Origin: Planctobacterium marinum
GTDB taxonomy: Bacteria; Pseudomonadota; Gammaproteobacteria; Enterobacterales; Alteromonadaceae
Assembly (NCBI RefSeq): GCF_020687805.1
Contig: NZ_JAJEWQ010000004.1
Coordinates: 372,001-436,000, forward strand
Reading direction: 5' to 3'
Length of the DNA stretch: 64,000 nucleotides
Of this stretch, positions 50,825 through 59,492 are shown in pieces (position 1 is the stretch's first letter; every line of letters begins with the position of its first letter). The notes under the pieces were generated by a model. It saw nothing but the letters and a program-made list of their open reading frames with translations, searched no databases and had not been told where the DNA came from. The translations under genes were made by a program, and so were the position numbers.

Positions 50825-53296
50825 TTAGTCATTATCTCCGGCAGACGTGCTTGGAAGCTGCAGCGAAAGGCTCTGAATAAAGTCGCCTTTGAGAATATCA
50901 TCAACATCGTTTACTTCGCTGTGAAGCTGCTCAACGCTTTCCGGGGTTTGTGTTAGTACATCGCTATATGTGCCGGTCATTTGCTCTGCAAGTGCGATAG
51001 CTTCGTCCAGTTGGGCGATGATGTTTGTGGCGGTATCCTGATCGCCAACGTCAGTGAGAAAGTCAACAAAGCTGGCATCACTTTCATTGCTACCTGTTAG
51101 CAAAGTTCTCAACGCCCGCATGTTATTGATAATGTTTTGCAGTGAGTAATCCGAGTAAGGTGATTCTGCATCCTGAGCACAGGGCACCAGACCGCAATTG
51201 TTCACCCGGATACCCACTGGTGCAGCAATTTTGCCATCCTTTACCGGGCCGGTGAAATAAAACAGGCCATCAGATATATCATTGATGGCATCCAGTGTGG
51301 TAGAAAAGTCGGAGCCTGGGTTGCCGGCGTCTTTCAAAACACTGGCGTAGCCGTTGGTACCTGTCCACTGAGTCACAATGTCATTCGCTGTGCTCAGCAC
51401 ATCGGATGATACCAGGCTGGCAAAACTACAACGTGCTGCAGTTCGGTCTGCATCGCTGCGTTCATTCCAACCCGCCGGTTCTGTGCCCGGTGTCGTACAT
51501 TTGTGATCCAAATCTTCGTCAAACAGCAAGTACTCCAGGGCATCCAGTCCCTTACGCGAGACATTACGGGTGGCAATGTTGTAGCCCGCCTGTTCAGCTA
51601 AGACAACATCCTGATCCACAAAGCAGGCACGGTTATTTGGCCAGGAATAAACTTCGTCTCGCAATTCATTGTTGTTGAAAAACAGCGGGCCTACCTGCAT
51701 CAACTCAGCCATTTGCCAGGTGTCCATGGTGGTTTTCCATTGCTCCTGAGCGGCGCCGCGATTGTTATTGTTGTCCGCCGGGAGTGAGGCGCAATAGGCG
51801 CTTACCGAGGTGTTTAACGTCAGGGCTTTTTGGGCAAACAATTCGAAAGTAGGTACATAGATATTGTCTACAATCGAAGCGATTAAGGCGCTTTGGGTGA
51901 ACTCTTCTGCAACAGGCGCAACATTGGGATCAGTACCGGCAGTTATTTCATCGCCGTCGTTAACGCCATCACCGTCACTGTCCGCATTGCCTGGGTCAGT
52001 GTTGTAGATATTAATTTCGTCACCATCACTGAGACCGTCACCATCGGAGTCGGCAACAGTCGCGTTGGTATTGTGCAGATTGACTTCGTCGCCGTCAGTC
52101 AGACCATCGCCATCGGAATCCGCGGCGGTATAGTCGGTGCCCAGTGTCTCTTCTTCCAGCTTGCTGAGACCGTCCTCATCAATATCGCTGTTATTCCAGA
52201 GGCTGTAAATAGGTTGCGCCAGCGGTAAATCGGTAAACAAACTGCCAAATGAAAGGCGAGAAATACCGTCGCTGTGATTGGTGAGAGTATCATTGCCGGA
52301 ACTGTTCAGTACAAACCATTGGCTTGTCGCCGCGCGGCGCACGGCTAAATCAACTTTTCCGTCTCCGTCATAGTCGGCTGGTACAGGAACATCATTTTCC
52401 TGCAAGCCGAATTGGCGACGGGTAATACCGTCTGCGTGACCGGTTATGCCGTCAACACCTGAAGAATTCATAATATACCAGAACTGGGTGCCAGGTCGTC
52501 TGACGGCTAAATCCGCTTTGCCATCACCGTCATAATCAGCAGGAACCGGGATATCCGCTTGTTGGGTGCCAAAACGTATCCGGCTGATACCGTCTGTATG
52601 GCTGGTTAAAGGGTCAACGCCGGAGGAATTCAGAATATACCAAAACTGTGTGCCGGGCCGTCTCACTGCCAGGTCGGCCTTGCCGTCGCCATCATAATCT
52701 GCGGGTACCGGGATGTCGTCGCTCTGTGTACCAAATTGGCGACGAGTTATGCCGTCGCTATTACCTGTCAGGGTATCAACGCCTGAGGAATTCAGAATAT
52801 ACCAGGTTTGGGTAGAAGGGCGGCGAACCGCTAAATCAGTAATACCGTCACCGTCGTAGTCGGCGGGCACCGGAATATCGTCACTGCGCAAACCAAAGCG
52901 CATACGAGTCACACCATCACTATTGCCACTGATGCGATCGGTGCCACTGGAATTCTGGACATACCAGATCTGCCCCGATGCTCTGCGAACAGCGACATCG
53001 GTAATCCCATCTCCGTCAAAATCTCCGACAACCGGGACATCCCCGGCACGTTTGCCAAACTCAACCTGGTGGGTTTGGCCATCAGAAGAGCGATACACTA
53101 TGGTCTCAAAGGTGGATGCTCTTCTGAACGCGATATCATCCACACCGTCACCATCATAATCCAGCATTGCTGAGTTTTGGTCAGGCTGAGCCAGTGATAA
53201 TTGCGGGATTGCCAACAGGGTCAAAAGGCTGGCAATCGCCACGGGAAAAGCGGCTCGCTGCTTGTGCTTGCTTGCGGAAATAAAACGAGTTTTCAT
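50825..53296 (-). CDS. Secreted FG-GAP-repeat / calcium-loop / imelysin fusion protein
   Basis: 823 residues from ATG 53296; a start at 53344 would lie on top of the predicted promoter. Signal peptide, then six 54-residue FG-GAP-like repeats (about 53180-52230), three thrombospondin-type calcium repeats (SDGDGLTDGDEV type, about 52180-51930), and a C-terminal imelysin domain (about 51890-50850). Imelysins bind iron or help iron uptake in the periplasm or outer membrane. The usual GxHxxE motif is replaced by GLDALEYLL, so His is Asp here while Glu is kept. The repeats closely match those of the giant gene at 21344. First gene of the operon with the TonB receptor. Confidence 0.85.
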   Translation of the reverse strand: MKTRFISASKHKQRAAFPVAIASLLTLLAIPQLSLAQPDQNSAMLDYDGDGVDDIAFRRASTFETIVYRSSDGQTHQVEFGKRAGDVPVVGDFDGDGITDVAVRRASGQIWYVQNSSGTDRISGNSDGVTRMRFGLRSDDIPVPADYDGDGITDLAVRRPSTQTWYILNSSGVDTLTGNSDGITRRQFGTQSDDIPVPADYDGDGKADLAVRRPGTQFWYILNSSGVDPLTSHTDGISRIRFGTQQADIPVPADYDGDGKADLAVRRPGTQFWYIMNSSGVDGITGHADGITRRQFGLQENDVPVPADYDGDGKVDLAVRRAATSQWFVLNSSGNDTLTNHSDGISRLSFGSLFTDLPLAQPIYSLWNNSDIDEDGLSKLEEETLGTDYTAADSDGDGLTDGDEVNLHNTNATVADSDGDGLSDGDEINIYNTDPGNADSDGDGVNDGDEITAGTDPNVAPVAEEFTQSALIASIVDNIYVPTFELFAQKALTLNTSVSAYCASLPADNNNNRGAAQEQWKTTMDTWQMAELMQVGPLFFNNNELRDEVYSWPNNRACFVDQDVVLAEQAGYNIATRNVSRKGLDALEYLLFDEDLDHKCTTPGTEPAGWNERSDADRTAARCSFASLVSSDVLSTANDIVTQWTGTNGYASVLKDAGNPGSDFSTTLDAINDISDGLFYFTGPVKDGKIAAPVGIRVNNCGLVPCAQDAESPYSDYSLQNIINNMRALRTLLTGSNESDASFVDFLTDVGDQDTATNIIAQLDEAIALAEQMTGTYSDVLTQTPESVEQLHSEVNDVDDILKGDFIQSLSLQLPSTSAGDND
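52235..53180 (-). repeat. Six tandem 162-base repeats in the imelysin fusion gene
   Basis: Each unit encodes 54 residues with DYDGDGxxDLAVRR and WYILNSSGxD. The middle four copies are nearly identical at protein level. The same unit occurs in the gene at 21344-29818, which also has six copies and the same PLxQPxYS ending. Confidence 0.85.
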
Positions 53297-53346
53297 GTGT
53301 TTAAACCTTGTTTTCAACGTTGTGCTCGGGTTGTTTGGTGGCATGT

Positions 53347-53376
53347 TTTACAATCTACAACTCAGGTTATTGTCAA
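53347..53376 (-). promoter_or_regulatory. Promoter of the imelysin/TonB receptor operon
   Basis: On the minus strand TTGACA (53376-53371) is followed 18 bases later by TGTAAA (53352-53347). The first gene's ATG at 53296 lies about 45 bases downstream of the predicted start. Confidence 0.45.
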
Positions 53377-53935
53377 AATTTTCGCAGCCTTCAAAAGCAC
53401 TGATTGTGCCTACAACGTATTGAAAGTGAATTTTGCGCATAGTTGAGGTTGTGCTGAGTTATTAAGGCTGGCATCCCGACTCGCCTGGTCGTGTCACCAA
53501 CGTGTTGTAAATATTGCTAAATTCGCCCTGTCAATCACCCCCGTGGGTGTATAAAAACAGTATTGCTAACAGCTATCATTTGAATTCTCGCATCTAATTA
53601 GGGTAATTGCGACAATCATACGTAACTTTTATAAATGCGGATTGTTTTCATTTTTATCTTTTTTGTCAAATGAACGCTACATTAGCTAAAAAAATGGTTG
53701 TCGGGTAAGTCTGTAAGCGCTAATGCGGCGATTGTGTGGAGTTAGTGTGACCAGCTCGCAGGTGGCTAACAGGCATTGCTAAGGTTGACTTATTTCCCCT
53801 TAATGATAATACTTCCGATTATCGTTTTTGAGGAGATTTTTATTGTTACTAAAATCTCGACGTTAGTGTGGATTCAACTCCGCGCTTATTTCAGCGATAA
53901 GAACAAAATTTCAAAACTGATAGGAAACATACAAG
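53377..53935. other. Divergent intergenic region between the iron operon and the delta-60 lipoprotein gene
   Basis: No gene is seen. It holds a short CACCC-CCGT-GGGTG dyad at 53536-53549 and the promoter/Fur-like region at 53785-53823 described separately. The right two-thirds is AT-rich. Confidence 0.4.
53785..53823 (+). promoter_or_regulatory. Probable promoter overlapped by a Fur-like dyad
   Basis: TTGACT at 53785-53790 is a -35 candidate with a -10 region around 53807-53813. Overlapping it is GATAAT-ACTTCCG-ATTATC (53805-53823), 19 bases long with perfect outer arms, agreeing with the Fur consensus at about 13 of 19 positions. If real, iron would repress the downstream lipoprotein gene. 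Confidence 0.35.
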
Positions 53936-55468
53936 ATGAACAAAAAGTTTATGTTGACCCTGCTAAGTGTCGCATTTCTGGGTCTCGCCGGCTGTGACGG
54001 AGACGATGGTGTCGATGGCGCCGCTGGTGCTCCTGGTGCAGATGGCACAAACGGTACTGATGGTACAGATGGCGTAGACGGTGCTTCTCTTCAGATCGTT
54101 GTTGACCGGGTGTATCCGGAAGCCAACGATTTTCGCGGCCTGACCTACGCGCGTGTTGGCGACCAGGCGGGTAAAATTTACGTGTCTGGTTTTGTGGGCA
54201 CGGATGATGCGACGAGAATGGCCGTAGTCGGTCGTCTGTTCGCTGACGGGACACCGGATACGGCGTTTGGCGGCGACGGTTTTGTTGAAGTTCAGGCAAC
54301 AACTGAACTGAGCAGCAGTGACGAGCAATCTTTGGGTGTCGCTGAGCTACAAAGCGGTGATGTGGTATTTGCGGTAAATGCCGCTGAAGCCACGGGCGGA
54401 CGTTCAATTTTTCTTTTCCGCGTAACGCCAGAAGGCGAACTGGCCACAGGCTGGGGTGATGCAGATGGCAAAGCGGAAGTGGTATTTGGCTATGCCGATG
54501 CTGACAACGCCGATTTCCCTGGTGACTCAGTACAGGACTTTATCTGGGACTTACAGGTTGACCGCAGTGTCGCCACTGATCGCGTGGTGGTATTCGGAAA
54601 CGGATCTGCCAATGACGGTACCCGTACCGATACCGATCGCTACATTACCCGTGTTGTTGTTACCGACACTGGTATTGAAACGGACGCAACATTCAATGGC
54701 GGCGTGGCATTTTCCTTTGATGCGGGTGGTTTAGGACTCGGCGACAACCAACGTCGTGGTATCGTCGAAGCTGATGGTAAAATCGTTGCTTCAGGTTACA
54801 ACAACCTGGGTGATGGCATTCGTCACCATGTGATGGCGATTCGTCTTAACGAAGACGGTTCAATGGATGACACCTTTGCTGGTTACAGCGATGAAGAGAA
54901 TCTGGTAGCGGCAACACCAGGTTTAGCAGTGTTTAACCCCTTCCAGGTCGATGGTGGCTTTGCCGAAGCCTATGCAGTTGGTCTGCAGGAAAGCACAAAT
55001 TCATACGTTCTGGCCGGTTACGGCGGTGCAACAGGTTCAGGCTTTGAATCTTCCTTCGGTCATCAGTCGTATGTTGCCCAGGATATGGTGGCATTCAGAA
55101 CCTCTACTGGTGTCTCTACCAGTCAGGATCTGACCTTTGGTGATGGCGTATCTGGTGCGGCAGTGATCCAAAGTGAAGGCAAAGGTTTCCCTTCCAGTGA
55201 AGATCGCGCGCGTCACCTGGTGGTATTGCCAGATGGACGTACTGTGATTGTGGGTCGTTTTGGTGGCGTGCCTGCGGCTTATGTGTTGACTGTAGATGGT
55301 CAGCCAGATACTGGCGTATTCGGTGACGGCATTATTGAACTGAGCAGCCCGTCGGTGAGCGCCCAGTTTTTCGGCGCAGCACTGTCGCCTGATGGCATTC
55401 GCGTAGCCATGACCACAAACTATGATGCCAATGGTGCGCGCCTGGTCGTAATTAAACCGGGTAACTAA
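53936..55468 (+). CDS. Lipoprotein with collagen-like linker and delta-60 repeats
   Basis: 510 residues. The signal peptide ends in the lipobox LAGC. Directly after it lies a run of Gly-x-x triplets (DGVDGAAGAPGADGTNGTDG and on), a collagen-like spacer. The rest has delta-60-type beta-propeller repeats (DGTPDTAFGGDGFVEV, NEDGSMDDTFAGYSDEE, DGQPDTGVFGDGIIEL). It is probably an outer-membrane-anchored propeller held off the membrane by the linker. Delta-60 proteins have no known activity. Its position beside the imelysin/TonB operon and a Fur-like site suggests, weakly, an iron-related role. Confidence 0.85.
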   Translation: MNKKFMLTLLSVAFLGLAGCDGDDGVDGAAGAPGADGTNGTDGTDGVDGASLQIVVDRVYPEANDFRGLTYARVGDQAGKIYVSGFVGTDDATRMAVVGRLFADGTPDTAFGGDGFVEVQATTELSSSDEQSLGVAELQSGDVVFAVNAAEATGGRSIFLFRVTPEGELATGWGDADGKAEVVFGYADADNADFPGDSVQDFIWDLQVDRSVATDRVVVFGNGSANDGTRTDTDRYITRVVVTDTGIETDATFNGGVAFSFDAGGLGLGDNQRRGIVEADGKIVASGYNNLGDGIRHHVMAIRLNEDGSMDDTFAGYSDEENLVAATPGLAVFNPFQVDGGFAEAYAVGLQESTNSYVLAGYGGATGSGFESSFGHQSYVAQDMVAFRTSTGVSTSQDLTFGDGVSGAAVIQSEGKGFPSSEDRARHLVVLPDGRTVIVGRFGGVPAAYVLTVDGQPDTGVFGDGIIELSSPSVSAQFFGAALSPDGIRVAMTTNYDANGARLVVIKPGN

Positions 55469-55534
55469 GCAACGCTGTTGCAAGAGTATACGGCCTTTAA
55501 CGTTACGACAAAGGCCGGCATAGTTGATGTAAAT

Positions 55535-55565
55535 AAAAAGGCAGCCCGCTAAGGCTGCCTTTTTA
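55535..55565. terminator. Bidirectional terminator after the delta-60 lipoprotein gene
   Basis: AAAAAGGCAGCC-CGCTAA-GGCTGCCTTTTT, a perfect stem with A and T tracts, between two convergent genes. Confidence 0.9.
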
Positions 55566-55600
55566 ATTTCTGTCCCCGTGCCTGCAGGTGGCATTCACTG

Positions 55601-56476
55601 TCAGATTTTGACCTTTCTGCGACTCTGATTTAAGGTGGGAATAGTGAGGCGCCTGGGTTTCAGGGTGCGTGGCACCGCCCCCACCGGATTTAGCGAATCA
55701 AAACGGGTGCTGTTGATTTTTCGGGTTTTATAATACAGCTCGAAATAACCTGGCAGATGACCGGGCAGCTCCTCACAGTATTGCCGGAATCCGGCGCGCA
55801 TTTGATTGGCATAGTCAAAAAATGCCAGTTCTTCTTCTGTCCAGGGATCGACGTTTTCTTTGCCAAAATGGGGCTGCCACCAGTCTACGGTTTCCAGAAT
55901 TTCACCGGCCCAGTGTTCTAACAGACTAACACTGCTATGACACCAGGCTGTGTCAGTCATACCATTGAAAGCCATGCCCGGCAGGTAAGGAGGGCTTAAG
56001 GGCAACATCATGCGGTAATCTGTAGCTGCTAAAGCAGGGTTATACCTGTCGTGATTGCCGTTGTGGCTAAATAAGTAACGATAAGACAAATGATTAATAC
56101 AGGCTGGTTGGTCAAAGGCTGCAATTCCTTCGCTTTCATAGGCGCTCAGGCAAATTTGCGATTCCGCCTCTACCTGTTGCACAAACGCGGCATTGAAATT
56201 AAAGAAAGCGCGATACAGTTGCCGTTCTTCAGGCCCGATCCCCGGCGGCCCGGAATTTCCGCCGTAGCGGTAGCGTATCAAAGGTGGTTTACCGCGTTTA
56301 AAACTGGCTAATGCCATTATGGTGCCGGAGTCGGATATATCTGTAGCGCAAATTTCACCACAGATCACCAGGTTTTCTTCCAGATCCGGCGCGGAGGCGA
56401 TCAGGTCCAGCCAGGAGTTTGCTGACAACACCGGGCTCATTAGCAACAACGCAAACCATGCATTACCAAATTTCAT
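55601..56476 (-). CDS. Secreted protein of unknown function (third gene of an unknown operon)
   Basis: 291 residues from ATG 56476, which has a near-perfect GAGGAGGTG ribosome binding site inside the end of the preceding gene (14-base overlap). The longer open frame to 56647 is only a shadow of that gene. A signal peptide (FALLLMSPVLSANS) is followed by a Trp- and Cys-containing mature part (about seven Cys, e.g. VICGEICATDIS) and a basic C-terminus (RTLKPRRLTIPTLNQSRRKVK). No family recognised. It probably acts in the periplasm with its two operon partners. Confidence 0.75.
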   Translation of the reverse strand: MKFGNAWFALLLMSPVLSANSWLDLIASAPDLEENLVICGEICATDISDSGTIMALASFKRGKPPLIRYRYGGNSGPPGIGPEERQLYRAFFNFNAAFVQQVEAESQICLSAYESEGIAAFDQPACINHLSYRYLFSHNGNHDRYNPALAATDYRMMLPLSPPYLPGMAFNGMTDTAWCHSSVSLLEHWAGEILETVDWWQPHFGKENVDPWTEEELAFFDYANQMRAGFRQYCEELPGHLPGYFELYYKTRKINSTRFDSLNPVGAVPRTLKPRRLTIPTLNQSRRKVKI

Positions 56477-57266
56477 TGAACACCTCCTCTGACATACCCC
56501 AGTGAACCAGATATAAACCATTGCCATCAATATCCAGCCCCATGCCCTGATACAGATAGCTTGCGCCATTGCTGTGAGTGCGTTGCAGACCCGCTGCAGC
56601 GTAAAAGTCTCCGGCTCCCTGCAGGTTGGATGTGGCATCAATACCAATCACCACACTGTCGTCAGGGAGTGTGTTCAGGTCATCCAGGATTCGGGTAAAA
56701 CGGCCCTTGAGCGCCAGTAACAGGGACGGATCAGGTTGTTTGGAAACCAGGGTGTAGCCATACAAGCTGAGGGGGACAGCGTCGCTGTTTTCAGTGTCCG
56801 GCGCTTCATCAAAAATCAGCTCCCATTGCAGCGATGAGTTATGGCTGAGGTGGTCTTCCATGGTGATGCGCAGTGGCAAATCTTCTTTGTAAATTTCCCG
56901 CAGGGTTTTATCCACCACATGCAGCTCGCCATCTTTGATACGAACCTCGTAACCCCCTGGCCGGATATTCTGTACTTTTTTGTTTTTTAATACCGCCATA
57001 GCCAGCGTATCCACCAGCCCTGACTCTGAGCAGTCGCTGTAAAACGGCGAGAACAACAGGGTTTTCTTCAGCGCCGGGGTTAACATAATTTGTTTACAGG
57101 CCTGCTGCATACTGGTGTTCACCTGAAAATGAGTCATAGAGGGAATGGTGTGGGAAACAGAGGCTTGCGGCAGCTCGTTCTGAGTCGAGGGGGTTTGCGC
57201 CATGGCTGTGCCGCAACACACACTCAGACCTGCCATCAGCAGGTTCAAATAAAGGAATAGTCTCAT
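56463..57266 (-). CDS. Secreted protein of unknown function (second gene of an unknown operon)
   Basis: 267 residues with a signal peptide (MRLFLYLNLLMAGLSVCCGTAMAQ). The mature part has no recognised domain; notable are DLPLRITMEDHLSH, DDSVVIGIDATSNLQGAGDFYAAAGLQ and a C-terminal YQGMGLDIDGNGLYLVHWG. Its ATG overlaps the preceding stop (ATGA), and its end overlaps the next gene's start, so all three are translationally coupled. Confidence 0.78.
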   Translation of the reverse strand: MRLFLYLNLLMAGLSVCCGTAMAQTPSTQNELPQASVSHTIPSMTHFQVNTSMQQACKQIMLTPALKKTLLFSPFYSDCSESGLVDTLAMAVLKNKKVQNIRPGGYEVRIKDGELHVVDKTLREIYKEDLPLRITMEDHLSHNSSLQWELIFDEAPDTENSDAVPLSLYGYTLVSKQPDPSLLLALKGRFTRILDDLNTLPDDSVVIGIDATSNLQGAGDFYAAAGLQRTHSNGASYLYQGMGLDIDGNGLYLVHWGMSEEVFNEIW

Positions 57267-58432
57267 GGTCTGCTTTCCCCGGTCAGAATATAAAACATCA
57301 AATCTTTACCCTGTTTATCGCAACCGACACAGTCGACACGTCGGATAGCCACATCATTGTTTTTACCCACAGCAAATTCGAATTCGATTGGGTCATCCAC
57401 TTTCGTCAGTCCTGCCACCTTGTCATCAGACAATATCGAGTGATAAAAATGCAGGGTAGCCCTTAATGGATCGTCACATTGCAGCGTGGAAAAAATCGGG
57501 CTGTCGGATTCGGCACTGAGCTCACCGGATTGCGTCGCGCAACCGTGGTTTTGCCACTCCTCATCGGGGTGGGTACCGAATATCTCGCGATTTTGCCAGT
57601 GTTGTTGATAGGCGCTCTCAAACACGGCGTTCGACAGATTCATAGTCCAGCGCCGTGCCATGGCTTCGGTCATTGCCGCCGTGAAATACACGATCCGGGA
57701 GCTATTGTTGATATTGAAGTTATCTTCCAGTCGCCATTGACCGTCACTATTGTTCTGTATGAGGTTGAAAAATTCGGCGAAGCGGGTGTTTTCCTCGCTC
57801 AGTTGCTGCAGTTGGGGATTGCTGATTCGCGGATTCGCTTTGGGCGCAGGTTGCGGTGTGTGTGGTTCTGATGTGGTGTCAGTATTTTCTGTAATTTGCT
57901 GCGTATCTTCGGAAAACAGCCCGGAAATGGTAGCCATTTCCTGCTGAAATAACTCTCCGATATTGAGCTCGCTATCCGCCATAATGTGGTTGACACCAAT
58001 GTAACCTAACAACAGCAGATTCAGTGTCAGTGACAACAACAGAGGCAATCGTGAGGTCCTGCCACTGCGCAACACCGGACCAGATTGCAGCTCTGCCTGG
58101 TCTACCGGGTTCACTGTCGGCGCAGACAAGTCTGCGTGTTCCAGAGTGGGCGGTTTGTCTTTTGCTTTTTTGGGCGAAGGCGGGGCATTGTCGGACCCGG
58201 TTGCAGGCCCTTGCGGCTCCTGAAATTCGGTCAGGATACCGTGCTTTTCCAGCTTTACCTGAAATGCCAGTAACTGGGCTTTATCCGTGCCGGTTCGCAG
58301 GGTAAAGGCGTCACCGGAATACAGCCGGGATTCGTCCTGCAGTTTAAGCGTTCTTAACAGCGAGGCGGTGACTTTACTTTTGTCTGCACCTTGTTTTAAT
58401 TGTCCTTTAAACAGCAGGCTATATTTGGCCAT
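57263..58432 (-). CDS. Membrane protein with an N-terminal small domain (first gene of an unknown operon)
   Basis: 389 residues from ATG 58432 (a TTG at 58438 would add two). Residues 1-75 (YSLLFKGQLKQGADKSKVTASLLRTLKL...AFTLRTGTDKAQLLAFQVKLEKHG) match a pattern known to me from the N-termini of other gammaproteobacterial membrane proteins, with xYxLxFxGxLxxGxDxxxVxxxL and a closing xxAxxxxxxLExxG. A Pro-rich linker, one membrane helix (about 130-152) and a periplasmic region with four or more Cys (VDCVGCDKQG) follow. The two following genes encode exported proteins, so an envelope complex is likely. Function unknown. Confidence 0.75.
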   Translation of the reverse strand: MAKYSLLFKGQLKQGADKSKVTASLLRTLKLQDESRLYSGDAFTLRTGTDKAQLLAFQVKLEKHGILTEFQEPQGPATGSDNAPPSPKKAKDKPPTLEHADLSAPTVNPVDQAELQSGPVLRSGRTSRLPLLLSLTLNLLLLGYIGVNHIMADSELNIGELFQQEMATISGLFSEDTQQITENTDTTSEPHTPQPAPKANPRISNPQLQQLSEENTRFAEFFNLIQNNSDGQWRLEDNFNINNSSRIVYFTAAMTEAMARRWTMNLSNAVFESAYQQHWQNREIFGTHPDEEWQNHGCATQSGELSAESDSPIFSTLQCDDPLRATLHFYHSILSDDKVAGLTKVDDPIEFEFAVGKNNDVAIRRVDCVGCDKQGKDLMFYILTGESRP

Positions 58433-58486
58433 TTGCAACCCCCGACACTGTTACTGCATTCCTTTTGGAAAAACGGTTCTTGTAAA

Positions 58487-58525
58487 TCACTTCTCAGATC
58501 CAGTGCTACCGGCGCTGAGAAGTGA
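58487..58525. terminator. 11-base inverted repeat between the cobalamin operon and the unknown operon
   Basis: TCACTTCTCAG (58487-58497) and CTGAGAAGTGA (58515-58525) are perfect inverted arms with a 17-base loop. It lies downstream of btuF and upstream of the gene at 58432, so it may end the cobalamin transcript or act as an operator. The trailing T-run on the minus strand is only TTT. Confidence 0.45.
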
Positions 58526-58628
58526 AATACAGTTTATAGCAAACTTATCGGATAAAAACAGGGATTAATTAGCCCAGCAATTGCCGAATTAAAGGGTAAA
58601 GTCAGGTCAACCGTCTACTGTCAGTTAC

Positions 58629-59489
58629 TTAGTGGGCGAGATAAAAATCCCGTGCCTTATCCACCTGCCTGCACAGGGTTTCCACTTCATCCAGCATGCG
58701 CAATGTCATGCGATGGGTTTTATCAGCGTCCGGGTGAAAGATAAATCCGTGTTTTGAGGCCGGGATTTCTGGCCATTGTTGCCAGTTCAGGGCATCGGTG
58801 TTTTGTGGAGAGTGAGGCGTAGGTTGCAATACGATTTGAGGCTTGCTGGCCAAGACCTGTTCCAGACCAATCAGCGGGTAGTCTTCAGAAAGTGACGCGA
58901 AAGGGTTTTTAACACCGCACACAACTAGCTGCTGCTGCAACCAGGCTTTGTTGGCTACGGTGCGCAATGGTCTGGCCCACATTTCGTAAAATCCGGTTAC
59001 GGGCCGGGCGTTGCTGTATTTGGACTCAAGTGCCTCGAGACGTTGTGAGAATTGCCGGGCTATTTGCTGTGCGGCTGTAGTACGTCCGGTGATTTCTCCC
59101 AGCATCAGCAGTTCATCTGCAACACTGGCAAGGGTTGTGGGATTCGAATAGACAATATTCAGACCGTAGTTTTTTAACCTGTCCAGATCGTCCTGTGGAT
59201 TACCGGTTTGCCAGGCGATAATGACATCCGGTGCCAATTGCACAATACGCTCTATTTGCAGACGAGCGTAATTGCCAATTCTGGGGATGTTTTTGGCCGC
59301 TTCCGGATAATCAGAATGTTCTGTGGTGGCAATAATCTGGTCACCGGCACCAATGTCGTAAAGAGACTCTACAATATGGGGGGCCAGTGCTACTATTCGT
59401 TTGTCCTGTAGTTCGTCTTTCTGCGGTTTGCTTTCCTGCGCCTGAAGACCTGATGCGAACAGCGTCAGGATAAAAATCATGTGTCTCAT
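58629..59489 (-). CDS. btuF: Vitamin B12 ABC transporter periplasmic binding protein
   Basis: 286 residues. Signal peptide, then a class III binding-protein fold with the BtuF-like opening RIVALAPHIVESLYDIGAGDQIIATTEHSDYPEAAKNIPRIGNY and LAPDVIIAWQTGNPQDDL. It captures cobalamin or cobinamide in the periplasm. The permease and ATPase genes (btuC, btuD) are not in the window. It is the last gene of the cobalamin operon, 3 bases after cobQ, linking uptake with salvage. Confidence 0.93.
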   Translation of the reverse strand: MRHMIFILTLFASGLQAQESKPQKDELQDKRIVALAPHIVESLYDIGAGDQIIATTEHSDYPEAAKNIPRIGNYARLQIERIVQLAPDVIIAWQTGNPQDDLDRLKNYGLNIVYSNPTTLASVADELLMLGEITGRTTAAQQIARQFSQRLEALESKYSNARPVTGFYEMWARPLRTVANKAWLQQQLVVCGVKNPFASLSEDYPLIGLEQVLASKPQIVLQPTPHSPQNTDALNWQQWPEIPASKHGFIFHPDADKTHRMTLRMLDEVETLCRQVDKARDFYLAH

Positions 59490-59492
59490 TGT

